From Bacteroidia bacterium (GTDB lineage: Bacteria > Bacteroidota > Bacteroidia > Flavobacteriales > Flavobacteriaceae), in the NCBI GenBank assembly GCA_030430385.1, contig JAUIFO010000001.1, positions 406,790-470,789 of the forward strand: a DNA stretch of 64,000 nt. The letters run 5' to 3'. The translations under genes and the position numbers were made by a program. Below are positions 26,601 through 37,400 of this stretch, in pieces (within the stretch, counting starts at the first letter, position 1; each line of letters begins with the position of its first letter). A model generated the notes under the pieces. The model made no database searches. It had not been told where the DNA came from and worked only from the letters and a program-made list of their open reading frames with translations.

Positions 26601-28509
26601 AATCGTCAAATCCAGTTTCAACAACATCAGTATGCAATTCTATAGTAACAATACTCGAACATCCAGAAACGGGATCTGTAATTTTGACATAAACAAGTTG
26701 AAACTCAGGGATTATATTTTCATAATTGGTAATATCTGTAATAGGGTTTAGGTCATTAATGGCATCATTGTAATTTTCAAAAACACTAAAATCAGCATCA
26801 GGATGTATGGCTATGAGTTCGTTTAATTGATCGGTTAAATCAAAAATAGCATGATCTTGTTCAGGTTTACAAGCGTCAATCCATCGTATATCACTACCAA
26901 CTTGAGGACCACTTAGCGCAATGTATGCTAAATACGTTACATTAGCACAACCCGTTGAAGGGTCGACAACTCTTATAAAAATTGCAGTAGTAGAATTTGA
27001 CGGAATGTCTAAAGGAGGCGTTATTGGGTTTAACCCAATATTGGCATCTTCTTGTGTGGTATGATAGCTAATGATAAGATTTGGGTTACTCGCAAGTAGT
27101 TCAGCGGTTACGTCATCAAAATTATCTATCGTAAAAAACTCTTCAGTATTAATACCACAAAATACAGTGTCTTCTGGCTGAACAACTTCAGGAAGCTCAT
27201 TTACAATGATATCAAACGTGCCATAGATCAAACAACCATTAGTAAGGTCTTCAATTCTAATGTAAATGGTTTGCGGACTCGTCGTGTTTTGATAGAATTG
27301 AGGTAGTTCGTTAGTGTCGTTTTGCGCATCTGTTTCAGAAGGATGAAAAGAAATTGAATATAATGCAGGAGGAATAAGTGGTGAGATTTCATCATACTTT
27401 GAAAAAAGATCAAAAAATTCAACACCATCATCTAATAGATCATCACACAGAACGTAATCTGTGAGAGGTTCTAGTACTTGTTGTGAATTTAATTCGATTT
27501 GGATTTCATCTTCAATGAGACACTCTACATTGCTCAGCTCAATAGCAACTTCAACGCGATACGTTCCTGAGGTTGTGGCAGTAAAAGTTGGATTAGTAGC
27601 ACCAGGAATTAACGTGTTATCTAAAAACCAAGAGTAGGTTGCAAGGTTATTATCTATGTCAGCATCAAGATCAGCATTGTCAGCACAAGTAGTAATATCT
27701 GGACCTAAGTCAACCGAGGCATTAAAACTATTGCCTTCAATAAATACCGCAGAATCATAGTTTTCATCGGATTGATCTGCAATGATGAGTTTGATATGGT
27801 AGGTCGTGTTTGGTACAATGGATGCCGTTGCAGTTAATACTGTAGTTCGTCCATTGTAATTGGTGTCTCCAATATTGTAACCTTCAAAATATGCTTCATT
27901 TTCTGCTGGACAAAATCCTACGATTTCATCGTGAATGGTATTCGTGTTTACGGGAATATTTGTTCCTGGAATCACTGCGATATTTGTGTAAGGATTTGGC
28001 GTTCCTGCTTCTTTGATAAGAAAAGCAAATCCGTCTGAATACTGACAAGGGAAATTGGCATTGTATTCTTCAGAGGCTAATAGATAATTAAATTGAATTA
28101 GGTTAGCAGCAGAAACAAAATCGAACTCAATAGAAGTAGCATTTATAGTTTCCGAAATATTTAAGGCATTTTCAAGGTCAGGATCTGTTAACCAATTGGT
28201 GTCGCCTTCGTTTAAAATATTGGAAATCAATTCGTTTCCAGCCGAATCTATTTGACCAGTTGATAGGATGATGCCATTTTGAAACGGAAAGTTAGAATTG
28301 GCTTTTGAGAATGAACCATAGCTATCTATACCATTTACCTGGCCATTGGATGCACTTGAGATATTTGAGATCTCAACACAATTTTGCCCTAAATTAGTTT
28401 GTACAAGGGATTCAAGACTTAGGGTGTTATCTGTACTAATTTGCTGAGCAAAAAAGGTATAAAAAGACATGTATGTAATACACATACATACGTGTTTAAC
28501 CAATTTCAT
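23671..28509 (-). CDS. Giant T9SS type B surface protein, choice-of-anchor L, 11 modules
   Basis: The ATG at 28509 gives 1612 residues with a signal peptide ending near TFFAQQ. Residues ~25-245 are a choice-of-anchor L domain (SNFPFQNGIILSTG, LLASEEYNANFPCQYSDGFA, ADQSDENYDSAVFIEG). An Ig-like unit follows (~245-330). Then I count eleven tandem modules of ~90-97 residues, each opening with a C-D-rich motif such as CDDDSQDGVEGFDL and ending in a beta strand with a second Cys (YVRVEN...GC). The end carries Ig-like segments and a T9SS type B sorting domain (FVTPNDDGYFDTWHITG, DRFGKLITTL, GWNGYYNGNLMPATDYWF). It closely parallels the next two genes. Expected at the cell surface, probably as an extended adhesin; calcium binding by the D-x-D-x-D-G motifs is inference. 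Confidence 0.92.
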   Translation of the reverse strand: MKLVKHVCMCITYMSFYTFFAQQISTDNTLSLESLVQTNLGQNCVEISNISSASNGQVNGIDSYGSFSKANSNFPFQNGIILSTGQIDSAGNELISNILNEGDTNWLTDPDLENALNISETINATSIEFDFVSAANLIQFNYLLASEEYNANFPCQYSDGFAFLIKEAGTPNPYTNIAVIPGTNIPVNTNTIHDEIVGFCPAENEAYFEGYNIGDTNYNGRTTVLTATASIVPNTTYHIKLIIADQSDENYDSAVFIEGNSFNASVDLGPDITTCADNADLDADIDNNLATYSWFLDNTLIPGATNPTFTATTSGTYRVEVAIELSNVECLIEDEIQIELNSQQVLEPLTDYVLCDDLLDDGVEFFDLFSKYDEISPLIPPALYSISFHPSETDAQNDTNELPQFYQNTTSPQTIYIRIEDLTNGCLIYGTFDIIVNELPEVVQPEDTVFCGINTEEFFTIDNFDDVTAELLASNPNLIISYHTTQEDANIGLNPITPPLDIPSNSTTAIFIRVVDPSTGCANVTYLAYIALSGPQVGSDIRWIDACKPEQDHAIFDLTDQLNELIAIHPDADFSVFENYNDAINDLNPITDITNYENIIPEFQLVYVKITDPVSGCSSIVTIELHTDVVETGFDDSPYQLCDDDSQDGVEGFDLNDVEANLINEYTENDFTFIFYQNQFDQDNEINALDKSQLYYVNGSDEVYVTIISDLCTRYVIIELIVNPPFYLEDLGTVNYCEEDGNNDGITLINLNIYNAYVSEGINGASVSYFFSPQDAEANINAITEEFENTTNPFTVYVRVENSITSCEDTAPLTVNVTTIPEVLFPSNLQVCDDDDDQIAEVNLLTKIPEIVSNPNNFNFKFFTNYDDALDNTNPIDNPETFTTATQHIFVRVEDAISGCSTVIDFYVFINTTPITSTISPFENCDTNTNLIADFILINKDEEILNGQFNKEVLYFETEQDAINRTNSIDKTIAYQNMSSPQTLYVRIENLTDINCFVTNSFELVVGSLPIFNTPSDIFVCDDDSSDGIENFDLNEKLNEIVSGSPENLSVSFFESYEDAETNTNSVPLNYTNSANPQQIFVRIDNGTFCQAIVDFDINVIQLPEVNTPSDLEYCDNDYDGVLTFDLTTIEVEILDVRQDNIEITYHASYDGVVSHTEIIQNPEQYANISNPQTVYVKINNTISDCYVALPINLIVNLPPAIDPIEQFDLCATETNTVDLAQVSDELLLQTPNVQVVYYPSEIDATNQTNALDELYSYQSLNDTLFARVEFTTTRCHYIHEFEILINELPIANPVNDLIACDDDYDSFYPFDLTVQNAVVLGSQNPNIFLVSYHNDQQSANENTNPLESPYLSTNNEVIFIRVENSVTGCYETTSFQTIIHDQPFVDIGNQVVCLDNLPLVVSADTNNPNDTYLWSTNQTTPAIEITEIGTYSVTVTSADGCETTEIFQVTESEAATIDVTETVDFSDPNNIVVTVSGIGNYMYQLDDGDPQLSNVFTNVSLGYHTITIIDLFGCTSVTKDIVVIDAPKFVTPNDDGYFDTWHITGIETLTGSIVYVFDRFGKLITTLSWDSEGWNGYYNGNLMPATDYWFYAKIRKGNTAFDVKGHFSLRY
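24365..27470 (-). repeat. Eleven tandem modules in the 1612-aa protein
   Basis: Counted by eye from the recurring C-D-[DNE]-x-x-x-D-G opening and the N-P-Q-T-[IV]-Y-[VA]-[RK]-[VI] strand. Units differ strongly in sequence within the array but match units at the same position in the two other giants. Boundaries are approximate. Confidence 0.8.
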
Positions 28510-28625
28510 ATATAGCAATTTTATAGCTACAAGTTCGCGTTCAATGGAATAACGAATTTGTAATCAATTAAAGTACTAAAAATTAATGAGATATGCTAAT
28601 TGCGTATTCGTATTTGTTGATCGTT

Positions 28626-31600
28626 TTAATAGCGAAGTGTGAAATGGCCTTTCACTTCAAAAGATTCTAACCCTCTTTTTACTTTAGCAACGAACCAATA
28701 ATCTGAAGCAGGCATGAGATTGCCATTGTAATAGCCATTCCAACCAGGACTCTCAGAGGTTAACGTTTTTACTAGTTTTCCATAGCGATCAAATATGTAA
28801 ATAATGGTACCTGGTAAGGTTTCAACTCCTGTAATATGCCAAGTATCAAAATGACCATCATCGTTTGGAGTCATAAATTTAGGCGTATCAATAACGACAA
28901 TATCTTTGGTGGCTGAATCACAACCGTTTAAATCTAATATGGTAATGGTATGATATCCCAAACTTACATTTGTAAACACATTAGAGGTTTGGGGATCCAG
29001 ATCGTCTAATTGATAGAGGTAATCTCCTATACCTTCAATGGTGACCACAATATTATTTGGGTCTGAAAAATCAATACTTTCAGCAACTACAATATTAGCA
29101 GATTGAGATTCTATCACTTCAAAGGTTTCTGTGTTTTCACAACCTTCAGAAGAGGTTACTGTTACCGAATAAGTACCAATGTTTGTGATTTCTATTTCAG
29201 CAGAAGTATCTCCAGTAGACCATAAGTAAGAATCACCAGAAACATTGGTTTCTGCACTTACAGTAAGAGGTAAATTATCAAGACAAACCACTTGGTTTCC
29301 AATATCTAAGTAAGGTATCGGACGAATTATTGTTTGAAAAGAAGTAATATCATAACAGCCTGTAATAATATGTTCAACTCTAATATAAATAGTTTGGTTG
29401 TGGTATGCTGAATAACTATTATTTAGAGCTCCATTACCATTTTCTGCCATTTGCAGATCATTATAGTAAGTTACTATAAAATCACCTGGGTTTTGAGCAC
29501 CAAGTACTGTATTGTTTTGTACTGCCAAGTTAAAGGTAAAGAATCCGTCATAATCATCGTCACAAGTTTCTAAGTTATTAACAGGATTAGCAATAGGTAA
29601 TGGGTTGACTAATAAAGAGAACTCATGAATGTGATAACAATGTGTTGTTGTAAACTCGATTCGTGCAAAAAGCATATCATTAAATGTTTGGTAGTTGTAG
29701 GAGTTATTCAACGTATTTGTTTGGTTTATCGCATCTAGCTCTGAAGGATAATATACAATTTGAGTGTTTATAGTTTGCAACAGTAGACTTTCAGTGATTT
29801 CTGATAGATCTACTATGCCAGTATCTGTTTCGCAAACTTCAAAAACAGGTTGTGCATCAATTGCAGGAGGAAGGTTTGCTTGTAATTCTAAAGGTACTGA
29901 AGTATAACAGTTAGCCACAGGATTAAACACTTTTATAAAAACCGTTTGCGGATTAGAAACGTTGTTATATAGTGTTGGATCACTAATATTATTTGTACCA
30001 TTCTCTAAGTCAGCCATTGTTTCAAAATACGAGATACTATGGTCTGGATTTGCAGTTACAAATAGATCTGATTCAGCTAAGGTTAGATCAAATGTTGTCA
30101 AACCATCATAATCGTAATCACAATTTACTAAAGGTTCAGGTACAAAAGGATGCGGATTTACGATGAGCTCAAAGCTTGTAACTTCGTAACATCCAGTAAT
30201 ATTATTTTCAATACGTGCATAGATAGTCTGATTGTGTTGACCAGTAAAAAATTCGCCAAGAGGGTTAGAACCTGTTTCCGCATCTAAGCTGTTGACATAA
30301 TAACTCACAGAAAATAAGTTTGGATCTTGGTTTCCTATAACTTGAGCAGATGCTAGCGGAAGATTAAATTGTGCAATTTGATCATTTGAGTCATCATCAC
30401 ATGCTTCAAGATCATCTGGTTGATTAGCTATTGGTAACGGATTAACAATAAGCTGGAATGGATACACATAAAAACATCCTGTAGTTTCATAGGCAACACG
30501 AACAAAAATAGCATCGCTAAAAGTAATGTAGGTGTAGTCTAAATTTAAAGGATTGCTATTGTTTTGAGCATCATCAAAAGTGCTGTGGTAACTAAATAAA
30601 ACATCAGTGTCATCATTGACAGCTACAGTGTTTACGTCACCAAGATAAAAACTACTAGTCGCATTAAAGCAGATGTCATAGTTTATAAAATCATTAACAG
30701 GAGGTGGTAAATTTGCTGATAGATTTATTGGTTCGTAACTATAACAGTTTGAAAGTGTATTGGTAATTTTAATATAAACCGTTTGCGGATTTGAAATACT
30801 CATATAGTTTTCAGGATCCACTATAACTTCAGAATTGGTCTCAACACCATTTAAACTTTCATGGTAGGTTATTACAGTGTCATCAACTCTAACATCCAAT
30901 ACATCTGTTTCAACCTGAGTAATATCGAAAATGGTTAATCCGTCATAATCTTCATCACATTCAATGATATCTGGAGCAGGGTTGATCTCAGGAACTTGAA
31001 CAATGTTTACTGTGAAATCAGCAACAGCAGGACAAAGAATGTCATTTTCTATTCTAACATAAATCAATTGAGGGTTTTCAGCATTAACATAACTTAAAGG
31101 CAATTCATTTAAGTCGTTATCAGCATCTTGAAAGCTGAGATGGAAAGAGATGTCAAGGTTGAGATTGATGCCATTTGAGATTTCCTGAATCTTCTCGCTT
31201 AAATTAAGTAGTTCAAATCCGTCATTAGAATTATCATCACAAATATCAATGTCATTAGGCTGATTAAAGGTCACAAATTGTGTTACTTTTATTTCAAAGG
31301 ACGTCACATCAAAACAATCAATATCAGTTAGGTTTTCAACACGCGCATATATGATTTGCGGATTACTTAGGTTTTGATAAGCAGCAGTTTTATCAATTAT
31401 GTTGGTTCTATCTATAGCGTCTTGCTGAGTTTCAAAGTAAAGAACATCTTTACCAAGTTGGCCATTTAAAATTTCATCATCTTTTACATTAAATATAAAA
31501 TCACTGAAACCGTCGCCATCACTTTCGCAAGCTTCAAAAACTTCAATAGGAACAAACTGTGGCAAAGTATTCACAATAACATTGAGTTCAACAATACTAT

Positions 31601-34298
31601 GACAGGTGGTTATCAAACTTTCTACTCTTACATGAATAGGTTTGGAGTTGGTGTTGAAATCTTCAGGATTTGGAATAGGGTTGGTTCCATTATCAGCATC
31701 ATCATAACTCGTGTGAAAAGTAATTATTAGATCTGAAGGGTCAGCCACTATCTCAGGAATACTGTTGTTGAGGTTGATCTCGTAAAAACCATCAAAATCA
31801 TTATCACAAATGATAATATCTGAAGGTTGAGAAACAATAGGAGGATCTATTACTAATATCTCTAAAGCAGAAATGTCAAAACATCGTGTTAGTGTATTTA
31901 AAACTCTTACATAAACGGTTACGGGATTTACTGCATTTGTATATCCTGAAGACGATAACGGATTGACGTTTGTTATTGCATCTTGTTCAGTTTCATAATA
32001 GGTAACCGCTGGAGAATCGATACCTTCACTAACATAATCGTTAAAGCTCGATAGTACAATAGATGTGATGCCATCAAAGTCGGTATCACAAAACTCAACA
32101 GTATCTAAAGGTTGTATTTCAATAGCAGGATGAATTACTAAATCAATGGTGTCGTATTGTGTACAATTGTCTAAGGTTGCCGAAAAATATAGAGTTGTAA
32201 GAATAGAGGTTGCTGTATAGTCGACACTTTTATCAATAGCATTAGTGTTACTTAATTGCTCCGCTTCAGTCTCAAAAAATTCGATTTCCCATTCGATGTA
32301 TTGCAGTAACATATCAGATTCAACCTCATTCAAATCAAAATCAGCAATACCATCATTCGACTCGTCATCACAAATTCCAAAAGGATCAGTGTTGAATCCA
32401 GATTCAACCACATTGGTGTGTAATTCAATAGGCATAATTGAAGTACATCCAGTTGTATTATTAACAACTTTGATATAAACGAATTGAAAATATTGAACGA
32501 TGTTTTGATAGGAAGACGGATTAGGGATTTGGTTAATACCTGCATTCGCATCCTCTATAGTTTCATAAAACTCAACTGTAACACCACCTAATCCTTGTAA
32601 AATGTCATCGGTAACACTTGTAATATCAAATAGTTCAAATCCGTCGTCATCCATTTCACAAGCATTGATCCATTGCACTTCAAGGTTTAAAACAGGATTT
32701 TCAAGCACTGTAATATCAAGTGTCAAAATATTTGAACAACTCGTGATACTATCATCTAATCGTATAAAAACCATATCAGACGCACCAGTTGTGGTATACG
32801 ATGTTCCAATTGGGAACTCTCCAATTACTGCATCAGAGAGCGTAGTGTAATATGTAACTAAGTAATTCGGGTTAGCAGTTAATATAGTTTCTGTAATATG
32901 TTCAAAGCTAACCGTAGTTATGCCATCTGCTTGATTGTCATCGCAAACAATAATTTCTAAAAGGTCGGTATAATCTGGAGCCGGATTAACAATCAAATCA
33001 AAAGACGTGTATGCCAAGCAGCCAGTATCAGTATTTACAACTCTTACATAAATAGTTTGCGGATTTGATAAATTAGCCCAAGGAACTGTAATGGTTGACG
33101 TTTGCGTTACAGCTCCTGCTGCTGAAAGATGATAACTAACATTGTAATTACCTTCAGGCACTGCAGCAATGATCTCATCATCCATAGTGGTTAAATCGAA
33201 GATCTCTTGACCATCATTTGAAGGATCATCACAGAGCACAAAGTCTGAAATAGGAGCAACCTCTTGTTCAGAACTTAAGTTGATTACAATTTCGTCTTCT
33301 ACCACACAAGACGTATTATTAATTGGTAAGGTAACTTCGATACGATAGGTTCCAGAAACAGCAGTTTGATACAGCGGATTTACAGCACCTGGAATAAGCA
33401 TATCATCTCTATACCATTGGTACATCGCCAAATCATTTTGAACGGCTCCATTTAAAAGTACTGATTGTGCACAGAGGTCAATATCTGGTCCTAAGTCTAA
33501 GGAAGCAATTGTACTTGTATCTTCAATAAATACTGCAGAGTCATAATTTCCGTCGGTTTGATCTGCAATGATAAGTTTAACTCGATACAATACATTAGGC
33601 GTGATATCTGCTCTAGCTGTTAAAACCGTAGTACGACCATTATAGTTGGTATCTCCAATATTGTAGCCTTCAAAGAATTCTTCATTTTGACCATCACAAA
33701 ACCCAACCACTTCTTCGTGAATCGTACTAGTGTTCACAGGTGTGTTAGAACCAGGTACAAGTGCAATATTTTCAAATATTTCAGGAGTATTTGCTTTCTT
33801 GATCAAAAATGCAAATCCATCAGAATACTGACAAGGGAAGTTGGTGTTGTATTCTTCAGAAGCTAAAATGTAATTAAAAGCGATTTGATCTGCAGCTGAG
33901 ATAAAATCAAATTCAATAACAGTAGCATTGAGTGTGTTGGTTATTCCTAGGGTGTTTTCAAGATCGGCATCGGTAGTCCAATTACTGTTTCCTTCATTTA
34001 AACTACTTGTAATGACACTATTTCCAGCAGATTCTATACTTCCTGTAGATAAAATAATTCCATTTTGAAAAGGGAAATTAGAATCGGCTTTATCAAAAGT
34101 TCCATAACTGTTTATACCATTTGATAAACCGTTTACTGAAGATGACACATTACTAATCTCAACACAACCTTGCCCTAAACTAGATTGCACTAGCGACTCT
34201 AGGGAAGACGATGTGTCTGTGACGATTTGTTGCGCAGAAATATTGTAAACTGAACTACAACAGAGTAGAACAATCCACAACCACTTCAGATTATTCAT
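28626..34298 (-). CDS. Giant T9SS type B surface protein, choice-of-anchor L, 14 modules
   Basis: 1890 residues, the largest product in the window. The signal peptide is MNNLKWLWIVLLCCSSVYNI-SA. A choice-of-anchor L domain covers ~25-255 (FPFQNGIILSTGSIESAG, YILASEEYNTNFPCQYSDGF, ADQTDGNYDSAVFIED), followed by an Ig-like unit, then fourteen modules (~345-1655), Ig-like segments and a T9SS type B domain (FMTPNDDGHFDTWHITGV, DRYGKLVKTL, GWNGYYNGNLMPASDYWF). Units 1-9 and 13-14 match units 1-9 and 10-11 of the neighbours; three extra units lie between, forming two consecutive A-B-C blocks. The length gain of about 275 residues over its neighbours equals three units. Likely a surface adhesin exported by T9SS. 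The 116-bp spacer to the next gene holds no clear terminator. Confidence 0.92.
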   Translation of the reverse strand: MNNLKWLWIVLLCCSSVYNISAQQIVTDTSSSLESLVQSSLGQGCVEISNVSSSVNGLSNGINSYGTFDKADSNFPFQNGIILSTGSIESAGNSVITSSLNEGNSNWTTDADLENTLGITNTLNATVIEFDFISAADQIAFNYILASEEYNTNFPCQYSDGFAFLIKKANTPEIFENIALVPGSNTPVNTSTIHEEVVGFCDGQNEEFFEGYNIGDTNYNGRTTVLTARADITPNVLYRVKLIIADQTDGNYDSAVFIEDTSTIASLDLGPDIDLCAQSVLLNGAVQNDLAMYQWYRDDMLIPGAVNPLYQTAVSGTYRIEVTLPINNTSCVVEDEIVINLSSEQEVAPISDFVLCDDPSNDGQEIFDLTTMDDEIIAAVPEGNYNVSYHLSAAGAVTQTSTITVPWANLSNPQTIYVRVVNTDTGCLAYTSFDLIVNPAPDYTDLLEIIVCDDNQADGITTVSFEHITETILTANPNYLVTYYTTLSDAVIGEFPIGTSYTTTGASDMVFIRLDDSITSCSNILTLDITVLENPVLNLEVQWINACEMDDDGFELFDITSVTDDILQGLGGVTVEFYETIEDANAGINQIPNPSSYQNIVQYFQFVYIKVVNNTTGCTSIMPIELHTNVVESGFNTDPFGICDDESNDGIADFDLNEVESDMLLQYIEWEIEFFETEAEQLSNTNAIDKSVDYTATSILTTLYFSATLDNCTQYDTIDLVIHPAIEIQPLDTVEFCDTDFDGITSIVLSSFNDYVSEGIDSPAVTYYETEQDAITNVNPLSSSGYTNAVNPVTVYVRVLNTLTRCFDISALEILVIDPPIVSQPSDIIICDNDFDGFYEINLNNSIPEIVADPSDLIITFHTSYDDADNGTNPIPNPEDFNTNSKPIHVRVESLITTCHSIVELNVIVNTLPQFVPIEVFEACESDGDGFSDFIFNVKDDEILNGQLGKDVLYFETQQDAIDRTNIIDKTAAYQNLSNPQIIYARVENLTDIDCFDVTSFEIKVTQFVTFNQPNDIDICDDNSNDGFELLNLSEKIQEISNGINLNLDISFHLSFQDADNDLNELPLSYVNAENPQLIYVRIENDILCPAVADFTVNIVQVPEINPAPDIIECDEDYDGLTIFDITQVETDVLDVRVDDTVITYHESLNGVETNSEVIVDPENYMSISNPQTVYIKITNTLSNCYSYEPINLSANLPPPVNDFINYDICFNATSSFYLGDVNTVAVNDDTDVLFSYHSTFDDAQNNSNPLNLDYTYITFSDAIFVRVAYETTGCFYVYPFQLIVNPLPIANQPDDLEACDDDSNDQIAQFNLPLASAQVIGNQDPNLFSVSYYVNSLDAETGSNPLGEFFTGQHNQTIYARIENNITGCYEVTSFELIVNPHPFVPEPLVNCDYDYDGLTTFDLTLAESDLFVTANPDHSISYFETMADLENGTNNISDPTLYNNVSNPQTVFIKVFNPVANCYTSVPLELQANLPPAIDAQPVFEVCETDTGIVDLSEITESLLLQTINTQIVYYPSELDAINQTNTLNNSYNYQTFNDMLFARIEFTTTHCYHIHEFSLLVNPLPIANPVNNLETCDDDYDGFFTFNLAVQNNTVLGAQNPGDFIVTYYNDLQMAENGNGALNNSYSAYHNQTIYIRVEHIITGCYDITSFQTIIRPIPYLDIGNQVVCLDNLPLTVSAETNVSGDSYLWSTGDTSAEIEITNIGTYSVTVTSSEGCENTETFEVIESQSANIVVAESIDFSDPNNIVVTIEGIGDYLYQLDDLDPQTSNVFTNVSLGYHTITILDLNGCDSATKDIVVIDTPKFMTPNDDGHFDTWHITGVETLPGTIIYIFDRYGKLVKTLTSESPGWNGYYNGNLMPASDYWFVAKVKRGLESFEVKGHFTLRY
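29325..33260 (-). repeat. Fourteen tandem modules, with an internal three-unit duplication
   Basis: Units 9-10-11 (about 30160-31010) and 12-13-14 (about 29325-30160) have the same order of unit types: a CDEDYDG/CDYDYDG unit, an LPPxx-opening unit with shortened acidic loop, and a PLPIANxxxxLExCDDD unit. The two other giants have this triplet once. Confidence 0.8.
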
Positions 34299-34445
34299 TG
34301 ATACGGTTAATAATAACAGATCAAGTTATGTAGGTAGATTTTTAGGGATTATGTAAAATCTTGAATCTGTTAAAATATAAAATATACTTTTTTTCCTGAA
34401 TTTATATAGTGTAAGCGCTAATTTTTCGGATGAATGGCATTGTTT

Positions 34446-37400
34446 TTATCGTCTAAGTGAAAAATGACCTTTAACTTCAAACGAAATACTTCCTTTTTTC
34501 ACTTTTGCTAAGAACCAATAATCGGTTGCAGGCATGTTATTTCCGTTGTATGTTCCGTCCCATCCATTTGATGATGAAGTTAACCTTGTAATGAGTTTAC
34601 CATAACGATCATAAATAAAGACTTCAGTTCCAGGTAAGGTTTCAACACCAGTGATATGCCAAGTATCAAAATACCCATCGTTGTTAGGTGTTACAAACTT
34701 AGGCGCATCAATAACCACAATCTCTTTTGAAACTTCAGCACAGCCATTTAAATCAATAATTGTGATGGTATGGTAACCAAGACTTACATTTTCAAAAACA
34801 TTAGATAATTGAGGTTCTTCATCATCTAGTTGGTACACATAGTTTCCAATTCCGCTAATTGTAACAATAATATTATTTGGATCAGAAAAATCGATAGATT
34901 CAGTAATTTCTATGGTAGCCATTTCAGATTCAGTAACATTAAAGACTCTGGTGGCTTCACAACCAAAAGGTGTTGTTACAGTTACAGAGTAGGTCCCAAC
35001 TTCAGTGATTTCTATTTCTGGTGAAGTTTCATTAGTTGACCATAAGTAAGTATCTCCTGTTTGATTCGTGTTGGCACTCACTAACAATGGTAAATTATTT
35101 AAACAAATCACCTGATCGTCAATATCTACAATAGGTAACGGATTTATAATAGTTCTGAATTGCGTAACAGCATAACAACCTGTAGTGTTGTTCTCTATTC
35201 TTGCGTAAATAATTTGTTCGTCAAAAGCTAAGTAATCTGCAGGCAATATTTCAGTACCTTGGTTGGCAGATGATAAAGCATCGTGATATGTTATTGTAAA
35301 TTGTGATGGACTTTGAGTGCCTAAAATAGTTGCGTTTTGTTGATTGAAATCAAAAGTTAAAAAACCATCATAATCATCATCACAGGCTTCCATATCTAAA
35401 GGTTGGTTTGCTTCTGGAGCAGGATTTACAATTAAATCAAACTCATGAATATAGAAACAACGTGTCGTTGAAAATTCTACTCTAGCAAATAAGGTTTCAA
35501 CGCTAGATTGGTAGTTGTAATCTGAAGCTAAAGCATTAGTTAGATCTTCAGCATCTGCTAATGTTGCATGATAACTTACAATAACATTTGCGGTTTGCTG
35601 TAGTAATGATGTATTAATCTCATTTAGATTGATAATATTGTCAACGTTTTCACAAATGGTATATTCTTCAATAGGATTGATAGCAGGAGGTAAGTTGACA
35701 TCCAAATCTAAAGGCAATGTTACAAAACAATCAGAGATTGTGTTAGTAACTCTTACAAATACAGTTTGTGGATTGCTTAGGTTGGTATAGTTTTCAGGAT
35801 CTGAAATAGCATTTGCGTCTAAGAATGCATCTTCAACTGTTTCGTGATAAGAAATTTCAATATTGTCTTGTCTTACATCTAAAATATCAAGCTCTGATAA
35901 GGTTAAATCGAATGTCACAATACCATCATAATCATCATCACAAGCAACTTGAGGTTGTGGTGTATTAACATCAGGAGCAGCAATTATATTGAGTACAAAA
36001 GACGTATAGCTTTCACAAATCGTACCGTTGTTAATTCGCACATAAATTTGTTGCGGATTTACTGTGTTGCTGAAATTAAGCGGTAACGGATCGATGTTAT
36101 TCTCAGCGTGTTGTGGAGTAGCATGGAAACTTACTTCTTCAATATCTGGATGTCCTTGAGTGATTTCAGCTATTTGAATATTGAAATCAAAATCTACAAC
36201 ACCATCATTTGAAATATCATCACAAACAAACAAGTCAGTAGGCTCATTAAATAATGGGTTTGTTCCAACTTCAATAGGAAATGAAGAGGTCGAATAACAA
36301 CTTGGATCTGTGAGGTTTTCAACTCTCACAAAAATGGTTTGCGGATTAGTAATATTGACATAAATGTTATCCTTGTCAATAGGGTTTGTGTTGTTTTCAG
36401 CATCAAGCGCTGTTTCAAAATAGAATACTTCTTTTCCAGTTTGACCATTTAGGATTTCTGCATCTTGAGTAGAAAATATAAATTCTCCAAAACCATCATC
36501 TCCGAGTTCACAAAATTTGTATAAAGTAATTGAATTTATTACAGGTAAGGTATTGACGATTACTTCAAAGTTTTCGGTGCTGAAGCAACCCGTTGAAGCG
36601 TTCTCTACTCTAACATAAATACTTTCAGTAACGGCAGGATATGACGTAGATTGCGTAATTTGTGCTAACCCTGTGTTGGCATCTGTTTGGTTATGGTGAA
36701 ATGAGATAATTCTGTTTGATGTATCAGGCACGATTTCAGAAATCTTAGCGGTTAGATCAATGATTGAAATTCCGTCTTGATCTGGATCACATATAATAAT
36801 ATCTGTTGGTTCATTCGTTTCAGGAGCAGGTAATACTTGAACTGTAAATGAATTGATATCGGCACATCCTGATAAATTGTATCGAATTCTTGTGAAAAAT
36901 GTTTGCGGATTAGACACATTAGTATAGAATGTTGGTAATGCATTTGAATTCGCTTCAGCATCTTCCTGAGTGGCAAAATACGTCACTGAAAAATCAGGCT
37001 CATTATTCGTTACCAATGCATCAAAATCTGATAAGTCAAGTTGTGTAAATCCATCTTGATCATTATCACAAACTTGAATGGTACCAATTGGATCAAACTC
37101 AACAATTGGATCAATTATAATTTCTATTTCTGCAATTTCCTGACAAGTAGGACTTGTAATTGTCAAATACAAAAACATTGGTGTCTCGTCTGGTTCAAAA
37201 GGTTGTGTTGGATCAAGCGCATTAACTTGATTATCTCTGTCTTCTTCAGAAGTATAAAAATCGATAGTAATATCAATGTCTAAGACCAATTCTAAATCAC
37301 TAATAATGATTTCTTCAATATTGATTAGATCAAAGGCTTCTTCACCATCATTACCAATATCACACAAACTGAAGTTTCTGAGGTTAGTACCAGTTAAGAG